Assembly (NCBI GenBank): GCA_021811865.1
Contig: JAKAQB010000079.1
Location: 1-13,974, forward strand
Reading direction: 5' to 3'
Length of the DNA: 13,974 nt
Source of the DNA: Actinomycetes bacterium
Lineage (GTDB): Bacteria > Actinomycetota > Acidimicrobiia > Acidimicrobiales > Palsa-688
A program made the position numbers and the translations under genes. Positions 9,052-13,974 of this stretch are shown piece by piece. Numbering within the stretch: position 1 is the first letter of the stretch; each line of letters opens with the position of its first letter. The notes under the pieces were generated by a model. That model ran no database searches, had not been told where the DNA came from, and saw only the letters and a program-made list of their open reading frames with translations.

Positions 9052-9132
9052 GCCCGGAGTGGATATTCCGCCGTAGGGAATGCGTGGGCCCGTCGGCGGC
9101 GTTCCGGCTTGAGTCGAGGATCGGAGCGGGCA

Positions 9133-11037
9133 ATGAGGATGATGGGAGGGGGAGACGGCTGGGCGGCCATGCGGTCGCTGCGGAGGGACCAGAGCGTCCT
9201 CCGCCAGAAGCTTCCGAGGGGCATCGTGAGGCGGATCGCCCGCTTCGCCCATCCCTACAGGTTCCAGCTCGGCGTCTTCCTGGCCCTGATCGTCGTGAGC
9301 GCGGTCGTGACGGCGGTGAACCCGCTCATCCTGCGTGCGATCATCGACCAGGGGATCGGCCAGCACCGCGTCGGGCTCGTCGTGACCCTCGCCATGGTCG
9401 TCGGCCTGCTCGCCGTCGTGAGCGCCGTCCTCTCCCTCGTCCAGCGCTGGATATCGGCCCGCATCGGCGAAGGCCTCATCTACGACATGCGCAGCGCCGT
9501 CTTCCAGCACGTCTCACGCATGCCGATCGCCTTCTTCACCCGTACCCAGACCGGTGCTCTCGTCTCCCGCCTCAACAACGACGTGCTCGGCGCCCAGCAG
9601 GCCTTCACCGACACCTTCCAATCGGTGATCGGCAACCTCGTCGGAGTCGCCGTGACGCTGGCGGCGATGTTCGTGCTCTCCTGGCAGATCACCCTCGTCT
9701 CGCTTGCCCTGCTGCCCATCTTCGTCGTGCCGGCCCGCTTCGTCGGGCGCAGGCTGGCTGCCCTGACGAGGGAGAGCTACTCGCTCAACGCCGAGATGAA
9801 CAACACCATGACGGAGCGCTTCAATGTCTCGGGGGCCCTCCTCGTCAAGCTCTTCGGCGACCCCCGGTCCGAGTCGGGGCTGTTCACGAGCCGTGCCGGG
9901 CGGGTCCGGGACATCGGCGTGACGACATCGATGTACGGAGCGGTGTTCATGGCCGCGCTCCTGCTGACGGCGTCGCTGGCGACGGCGCTCGTCTACGGGT
10001 GGGGCGGAGCCGAGGCGGCCCGCGGCGTCCTCCTCGTCGGGACCGTGGTGGCGCTGACCTCCTACCTGAGCCGCCTCTACGGGCCGCTCACGGCGCTCTC
10101 CAACGTGCAGGTCGACGTGATGACGGCGCTCGTCTCCTTCGACCGGGTCTTCGAGGTCCTCGACCTGCCGCCCATGATCGACGAGCGGCCGGGGGCTGTC
10201 GACATTCCGGCCGGGCCGGCCGAGGTGGTCTTCGACCACGTGTCGTTCTCCTACCCGACCGCCGAGGAGGTCTCGCTCGCCTCCCTCGAGAGCGTCGCCG
10301 TCCTCGACCAGGCCCCGAGCACCCAGGTGCTCTTCGACGTCTCCCTCCGGGTCGGCCCGGGCGAGATGGTGGCCCTCGTCGGGCCGTCCGGGGCCGGGAA
10401 GACGACGATCTCGCACCTCGTGCCGCGTCTGTACGACGTGCGCAGCGGCACCGTGCGGATCAACGGGGTCGACGTCCGCGACGCCACGCTCGACTCGTTG
10501 CGCCGGGCGGTAGGGGTCGTCACCCAGGATGCGCACCTCTTCCACGAGACGATCCGCTCGAACCTGCTCTACGCCAAGCCGGACGCCAGCGAGGAGGAGC
10601 TACGCCAGGCGCTCGAGGCCGCCCACATCCACTCCCTCGTCGAGTCGCTGCCCGACGGACTCGACACCGTCGTCGGGGACCGGGGCTACCGCCTGTCTGG
10701 CGGTGAGAAGCAACGCATCGCCCTCGCCCGGCTCCTCTTGAAGGCACCCCAGGTCGTGGTGCTCGACGAGGCGACGGCGCACCTCGACTCCGAGTCCGAG
10801 TCAGCCGTCCAGCAGGCGCTCACGACGGCGCTGTCCGGACGCACGTCGATCGTGATCGCGCACCGACTCTCGACCGTGCGCGACGCCGACAGGATCCTCG
10901 TGGTGGACGGCGGACGCATCGTCGAACAGGGGAGGCACGAGGAGCTGGTCGCGGCGGGTGGGCTCTACAGCGAGCTCTACCGGACTCAGTTCGAGCACCA
11001 GGAGCAGCCGGGGCCGCTCCTGGTGCTCGACGACTGA
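9133..11037 (+). CDS. ABC exporter, fused transmembrane and ATPase domains
   Basis: A 634-residue half-transporter of the MsbA/multidrug-lipid exporter type, acting as a dimer in the membrane. Six helices lie roughly at 45-63, 82-103, 163-184, 186-204, 268-288 and 296-313. The nucleotide-binding domain (about 363-618) has Walker A GPSGAGKT (417-424), Q-loop Q465, signature LSGGE (521-525; Glu instead of the commoner Gln), Walker B VVVLDE (541-546) and switch H577. An extra stretch of about 20 residues (AEEVSLASLESVAVLDQAPS, about 377-396) separates the A-loop tyrosine Y374 from the next strand. ATG 9133 has GGAG six bases upstream; the frame is open to a TTG at 9034, but that start lies inside the intergenic dyad. 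Substrate cannot be read from the sequence. It converges on the permease with a 5-base gap. Confidence 0.96.
   Translation: MRMMGGGDGWAAMRSLRRDQSVLRQKLPRGIVRRIARFAHPYRFQLGVFLALIVVSAVVTAVNPLILRAIIDQGIGQHRVGLVVTLAMVVGLLAVVSAVLSLVQRWISARIGEGLIYDMRSAVFQHVSRMPIAFFTRTQTGALVSRLNNDVLGAQQAFTDTFQSVIGNLVGVAVTLAAMFVLSWQITLVSLALLPIFVVPARFVGRRLAALTRESYSLNAEMNNTMTERFNVSGALLVKLFGDPRSESGLFTSRAGRVRDIGVTTSMYGAVFMAALLLTASLATALVYGWGGAEAARGVLLVGTVVALTSYLSRLYGPLTALSNVQVDVMTALVSFDRVFEVLDLPPMIDERPGAVDIPAGPAEVVFDHVSFSYPTAEEVSLASLESVAVLDQAPSTQVLFDVSLRVGPGEMVALVGPSGAGKTTISHLVPRLYDVRSGTVRINGVDVRDATLDSLRRAVGVVTQDAHLFHETIRSNLLYAKPDASEEELRQALEAAHIHSLVESLPDGLDTVVGDRGYRLSGGEKQRIALARLLLKAPQVVVLDEATAHLDSESESAVQQALTTALSGRTSIVIAHRLSTVRDADRILVVDGGRIVEQGRHEELVAAGGLYSELYRTQFEHQEQPGPLLVLDD
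10991..11030. terminator. 15-bp perfect stem in the 3' coding end of the ABC exporter
   Basis: TCGAGCACCAGGAGC (10991-11005) pairs perfectly with GCTCCTGGTGCTCGA (11016-11030) across a 10-base loop, within the last codons of the gene (residues about 620-633). It is as long as the ahcY/lon stem and is followed at once by the small stop-codon hairpin. Likely 3'-end terminator or stabiliser; there is no T-tract. Confidence 0.6.
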
Positions 11038-11046
11038 GAGGCTCAG
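11034..11046. terminator. Small hairpin containing both stop codons of ABC exporter and permease
   Basis: CTGAG (11034-11038) pairs with CTCAG (11042-11046) over a 3-base loop. The exporter TGA and the permease TGA (opposite strand) sit in opposite arms, the same arrangement as at 1853-1871. On its own the stem is short. Confidence 0.3.
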
Positions 11047-12971
11047 GCGGTCGGAGCCGCCGGAGCTGTCGCACCCGAGCCGTTCGGGGCGACGGGCGAC
11101 GCCGCCATACCGGGCTGGGCGGAGGCGATGAGCCGAGCCGAGGCGGTGATCTCCTTCAGCTCCGGCGTCTCATAGCCGGTGGCACATGCCCAGTAGTAGA
11201 CGACCAGCGCGATGAGGACCTCGATGAGGTCGCTCCACGGGAAGGCGATACGGGGCTTGGTGAGCGGACCGTACTCCCCGTAATACGACAGTGCGAAGGT
11301 GGCGAAGCACAGGGAGATGAACCACCAGGCGCGGTTGATCTGGTTACGGCCATCCGCGTTGGACACGACCCAGGTCGCGAGAGTCCCCACCGCCACCACC
11401 GCCAGGAAGGCGAAGTAGTACGCGGCGAAGTTCCACGCACCGTGCGCCGGCGGGCTGGAGCGGAGCACCCAGCCACCCTTGTAGTTCACGTAGATGAGCG
11501 CTCCGAGGAAGACAACTCCGAGGGTGACACCGGTGTTGGGGGAGAACCACCCCTGCTCGGGCGCGTAGAACCATAGGAAGATGAAGATTCCGGCGAACAC
11601 GGCAGCGAACACGTTGGCCAGCGTGCTGAAGCCCGACCAGTAGACGATCATCACGGCCGCTATGAACCCGAGCGGAGCGAGGACCCGCCGTGCCGGCATC
11701 CGGTAGGGGCGAGGCAGGTCGGGTGCATGCTTGCGGAACACCGTCACGCCGACGCCACCCATGATGTAGGTGAGCACCGTGCAGGAGGTGATGAACCCGA
11801 CGAGCTTGTACCAGCTCGGGAGCGGGATGAAGAAGACGCATCCGACGATGACGGACGCGACGATCGCCGGCCACGGCACCCTGAACCTGTTCATCGACTG
11901 CAGACCCTTTGGCAGGAACCGCTGCACGGACATGCCGTACACCGTGCGGGTGGAGGTTCCGAGGTAGACCCAGCCGGTTCCAGCCGGAGAGACAACGGCG
12001 TCGATCACGAGCAGGCTGGCGAAGGCGGCCAGCAGACCGATTCCCGCCGCGTGCAGCTCGTTGTAGAACGGTGCCGAGGCGATGGAGCCCGTCTCGAGGA
12101 GCCCCCAGCTACCGAGCTTGATCCCGGCCTTGCCCCAGTTGAGCGCGCCGGTGAAGGCGATCTGGAGCAGGACGTAGAGGACGATGCCGATGATGACCGA
12201 GTAGATCGTCGCCCGCGGGATGTCACGCTGGGCATTGCGGGCCTCGCCGGCGTACTCGAGTGCCTGGCGGAAGCCGAGGTACGAGAAGACGATGCCGGTC
12301 GTGGCGACGGCCTGGAAGATCGGGGCCTTGCCGAGCGGGGCGAACCCGCCGACGGCGTTCCCGAAGTTCTGGCCCTTGAAGGCGGTGAACAGGAGGATGA
12401 AGGTCAGGGTCGGGATGATGAGCTTCCACCAGACGACCCAGCGGTTCATCTCGGCCAGGAACTTGATGCCGATGTAGTTGAGGACACCGAACACGGCGAG
12501 GAACCCGAACCCGAGCAGGATGCCGTTCGGGAACGCGAGGATCGCCGAGTTCGACGCTTCGGTCAGGCCGAGGCTCGGGAATCGGCCGGCCAGGTAGGTG
12601 ACCGACGCCTCTGCCTCGATGGCGGGGACGGAGACTGCCGAGAGCAGGTAGGCCCAGCTCAGAAGGAAGCCGAAGTACCCACCGTGGGTGAGTTGGGGAT
12701 AGCGCGACAAGGCGCCGGTACGAGGCAGCATGCCGGAGATCTCTGCATAGTTGAAGGCGACGAGCAGAACGAGGATGCCGCCGATGAGCCAGGACAGGAC
12801 CGATGCCGGCCCTGCCGTGGCGTCGGCGGCGAGGCTCGCGAAGAGCCACCCCGATCCGATGATGCCGCCCAGCGAGAGGAACAGCAGCTGCGTGAGGTTC
12901 ATCGACCGGCTGAGACGCCGGTCGGACTCCTCATAGCTCGCGAGTGCTGGCTCGTTGGACTCGATTGCCAT
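11043..12971 (-). CDS. APC-superfamily amino acid permease, long form
   Basis: Integral membrane transporter of 642 residues, probably a proton-coupled amino acid importer. The N-terminus has the APC helix 1 motif LGGIIGSGWLF (34-44). The conserved cytoplasmic loop FRQALEYAGEARNAQRDIPRA covers 234-254, with acidic and Pro-Arg positions typical of the family. I count about 14-16 hydrophobic segments, against 12 and 450-520 residues in most members. The surplus is C-terminal: helices at about 480-496, 515-536, 548-564 and 582-598, then a disordered Ala/Pro-rich tail (610-642). Some segments (SVPAIEAEASVTYLA, 114-128) recall aspartate-proton symporter relatives, but I cannot fix the substrate. 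The start has AGGAGGG four bases upstream. Codon choice looks less strictly GC-rich than in ahcY or lon, by eye only. It converges on the ABC exporter. Confidence 0.92.
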   Translation of the reverse strand: MAIESNEPALASYEESDRRLSRSMNLTQLLFLSLGGIIGSGWLFASLAADATAGPASVLSWLIGGILVLLVAFNYAEISGMLPRTGALSRYPQLTHGGYFGFLLSWAYLLSAVSVPAIEAEASVTYLAGRFPSLGLTEASNSAILAFPNGILLGFGFLAVFGVLNYIGIKFLAEMNRWVVWWKLIIPTLTFILLFTAFKGQNFGNAVGGFAPLGKAPIFQAVATTGIVFSYLGFRQALEYAGEARNAQRDIPRATIYSVIIGIVLYVLLQIAFTGALNWGKAGIKLGSWGLLETGSIASAPFYNELHAAGIGLLAAFASLLVIDAVVSPAGTGWVYLGTSTRTVYGMSVQRFLPKGLQSMNRFRVPWPAIVASVIVGCVFFIPLPSWYKLVGFITSCTVLTYIMGGVGVTVFRKHAPDLPRPYRMPARRVLAPLGFIAAVMIVYWSGFSTLANVFAAVFAGIFIFLWFYAPEQGWFSPNTGVTLGVVFLGALIYVNYKGGWVLRSSPPAHGAWNFAAYYFAFLAVVAVGTLATWVVSNADGRNQINRAWWFISLCFATFALSYYGEYGPLTKPRIAFPWSDLIEVLIALVVYYWACATGYETPELKEITASARLIASAQPGMAASPVAPNGSGATAPAAPTA

Positions 12972-13154
12972 ATATCCCTCCTATGTAGGGGATCAGCAGG
13001 TCAGCCCCCCTTCGCCAGCGACGACGAAAGCCTGACCCTGAGGCCCAACTCTGCCAGTATCGCCATGGGGTATCAAGAACTATCGTCCGGCACGATCAGA
13101 TGACGGTACTGTCCGATGCGGCACCTCTTACGGTGGACTAGGCTGCAACGGCCC
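12972..13154. other. Divergent intergenic region, permease / tRNA-Gly
   Basis: 183 bases without a gene. It must hold the permease promoter (minus) and the tRNA promoter (plus). For the tRNA, TAGGCT (13139-13144) fits TANNNT and ends ten bases before the tRNA 5' end; TACGGT (13129-13134) is an alternative. No convincing -35, operator dyad or riboswitch-like fold was recognised. Nearest the permease there is a direct repeat GCTGA-CCT-GCTGA on the minus strand. Confidence 0.35.
12976..12982 (-). promoter_or_regulatory. Strong ribosome binding site of the permease
   Basis: AGGAGGG on the minus strand, four bases before ATG 12971. This near-complete anti-16S match is the strongest in the window and suggests efficient translation. 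Confidence 0.8.
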
Positions 13155-13225
13155 GCGGGCGTAGTTCAGAGGCAGAACATCAGCTTCCCAAGCTGAGAAC
13201 GCGAGTTCGATTCTCGTCGCCCGCT
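13155..13225 (+). tRNA. tRNA-Gly, anticodon CCC
   Basis: A complete cloverleaf of 71 bases. The acceptor GCGGGCG pairs with CGCCCGC (13218-13224), with discriminator T. The D stem is GTTC/GAAC and the D loop contains GG. The anticodon stem TCAGC/GCTGA encloses the loop TTCCCAA, giving anticodon CCC, which reads GGG. The T arm GCGAG/CTCGT (first pair is a G-T wobble) encloses TTCGATT. The CCA end is not encoded, so it must be added after transcription. Confidence 0.97.
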
Positions 13226-13485
13226 CTTTGTGAAGCCCCCCCCGGTCATGCCTGAAGGAGTGTCTCGCGTCCAAGGGGTCGCGGCAGAAGTCCGTCGCTG
13301 ATGCCCTCGGCCGAGGCGGGTCTTGGCCGGCTGTGCGCCGAATGCAAGCCTTGACGCCGCCGGGCCCGGAGAGGATGGACCACGGGCGCCAACCCGCTCA
13401 GCGCTCTCTCCTGGAGGTCTGTCGCATGCCGAGGCAGAGGATCCATCCTGCGGCCCTCCTTCTGGCGACTCTTGTCTTGTTCTCG

Positions 13486-13502
13486 CGCCCTTCAGGAGGG
13501 CG
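13486..13502. promoter_or_regulatory. Hairpin upstream of the GH5 promoter
   Basis: CGCCCT (13486-13491) pairs with AGGGCG (13497-13502) over a 5-base loop, ending two bases before the TATAGG element. It could be an operator for the GH5 gene or a terminator for upstream transcription from the tRNA; short and not decisive. Confidence 0.3.
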
Positions 13503-13504
13503 GG

Positions 13505-13510
13505 TATAGG
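13505..13510 (+). promoter_or_regulatory. Putative -10 (TATAGG), leaderless start of the GH5 gene
   Basis: TATAGG ends eight bases before GTG 13519 and no Shine-Dalgarno lies at proper spacing (the AGGAGG in the upstream hairpin is over 20 bases away). An in-frame TAG at 13507 limits how far upstream the gene can begin. No clear -35. Confidence 0.38.
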
Positions 13511-13518
13511 TTCGCGCC

Positions 13519-13974
13519 GTGCGCGCGTCGGTGACCCGCAGCGCTGGGCATCGCCAGGGCGGCGGAAGTCTGGTTCCTGGTGGCCGTCACGGGTCTGGCA
13601 GGAGGTCCCTGACCACCATCGCGTGCTGCGTGCTTGCATCGGCACTGCTCGCCAGCTGTGCGGCACATCACGCTGCGGGGACGGCGAGGAGGGCGCCGGC
13701 AGCTCTACCGACGGGTCCAGTCGCCACAGTGGGTCGCTGGATCGTCGACAGCCAAGGCCGGGTGCTGCTCTTCCACGGCTTGAACGAAGTCGCCAAGCGC
13801 CCTCCCGCTGAACCCGCCGCCTTCGGGTTCCGCGCTGCCGACGCCTCGTGGATGGCCTCCAACGGGTTCCGACTCGTCCGGCTCGGCGTCCTGTTCAGCG
13901 GGCTCATGCCGACGCCCGGAAAGGTGAGCAGGCGCTACCTGGCGGCGATCACGTCCAGCGTCGACCTGCTCGCC
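13519..13974 (+). CDS. Putative glycoside hydrolase family 5 (endoglycoceramidase-like) lipoprotein, 3'-truncated by window
   Basis: The first 152 residues of a gene that runs off the window. A long basic N-terminus (1-29, with R28-R29) is followed by a hydrophobic stretch LTTIACCVLASALLASC ending in a lipobox LASC (C47), so the protein should be lipid-anchored outside the cell. The mature part opens with GRWIVDSQGRVLLFHGLNEVAKRP (72-95) and continues with WMASNGFRLVRLGVLFSGLMPTPG (111-134). This is the first barrel strand pattern of GH5 cellulase-like enzymes and resembles Rhodococcus-type endoglycoceramidases. The catalytic glutamates would lie beyond the window, so activity is unproven. 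GTG 13519 was chosen because a stop lies just upstream in frame; GTG 13531 is an alternative. Family call rests on pattern recall, not a search. Confidence 0.75.
   Translation, partial: MRASVTRSAGHRQGGGSLVPGGRHGSGRRSLTTIACCVLASALLASCAAHHAAGTARRAPAALPTGPVATVGRWIVDSQGRVLLFHGLNEVAKRPPAEPAAFGFRAADASWMASNGFRLVRLGVLFSGLMPTPGKVSRRYLAAITSSVDLLA

Larger units (their letters stand above)
13226..13518. other. Gene-free stretch between tRNA-Gly and the GH5 gene
   Basis: About 290 bases in which I recognise no gene. Open frames here read as low-complexity Arg/Pro/Ser translations on both strands. It includes a C8 tract (13236-13243) soon after the tRNA and the hairpin at 13486-13502. I see no second copy of the tRNA 3' end within the window and no integrase remnant. 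Confidence 0.5.

Noticed and set aside
9034..9132. Upstream TTG start for the ABC exporter
   Set aside because: It lies within the intergenic dyad, has no Shine-Dalgarno, and would add an Arg-rich stretch; ATG 9133 has GGAG at good spacing.
8973..9224. 84-residue N-terminal extension of Lon to an upstream ATG
   Set aside because: The extension is unlike Lon, crosses the divergent promoter and the exporter start, and GTG 8972 has a strong ribosome binding site.
13423..13460. Palindrome-like AGGAT-CC-ATCCT near 13450
   Set aside because: The arms are only five bases with a two-base centre, too tight to form a hairpin and not placed near a promoter element.
13166..13666. Minus-strand open frame ending in GRRESNSRSQLGKLMFCL
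   Set aside because: Its C-terminal part is the antisense of the tRNA-Gly gene, a well-known false translation; the rest is low complexity.

Overview
The window is very GC-rich DNA (by eye about two thirds G+C or more), tightly packed, with GTG starts and short or missing 5' leaders. Several proteins look actinobacterial: a dCTP deaminase very close to the mycobacterial bifunctional DCD-DUT type, a membrane-anchored Fe-S oxidoreductase of the mycobacterial Rv0338c type, and a fused TMD-NBD ABC exporter with an insertion I associate with actinobacteria. I infer Actinomycetota. A deep-branching lineage such as Acidimicrobiia is possible, but the sequence alone does not prove it.

Layout from left to right: the 3' part of an ammonium transporter gene (amt, +), then a stand-alone cyclic-nucleotide-binding-domain protein (+). 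These converge on a minus-strand pair, dcd then a HdrD-like Fe-S oxidoreductase. Divergent from dcd is a plus-strand pair, a small MerR-type regulator whose stop overlaps the start of ahcY (S-adenosylhomocysteine hydrolase). ahcY converges on lon (-). lon is divergent from an ABC exporter (+), which converges on an unusually long APC-family permease (-). A tRNA-Gly(CCC) gene (+) follows, then about 290 bases without a recognisable gene, then the 5' part of a lipoprotein-like glycoside hydrolase family 5 gene (+) cut by the window end.

Most of the genes are housekeeping: ammonium uptake, dUTP/dTTP supply, electron transfer, the methyl cycle, protein quality control, export and amino-acid uptake. 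The regulatory layer is the more interesting part. A strong dyad covers the putative -10 of merR-ahcY in the divergent dcd/merR gap, which suggests a dedicated regulator of SAH hydrolase. Three genes (CNB protein, merR, GH5 lipoprotein) have a TANNNT-like or TATA-like hexamer 6-8 nt before the start codon and little or no Shine-Dalgarno sequence, which suggests leaderless transcripts. All three convergent junctions are very short (11, 25 and 5 nt). Each holds hairpins, two of them 15-bp perfect stems, that run into the coding 3' ends.

I found no CRISPR array, insertion sequence, prophage gene, toxin-antitoxin pair or obvious defence system. The best leads are the merR-ahcY module, the CNB protein where a PII gene would usually sit, the long permease, and the cell-envelope glycosidase beside the tRNA.
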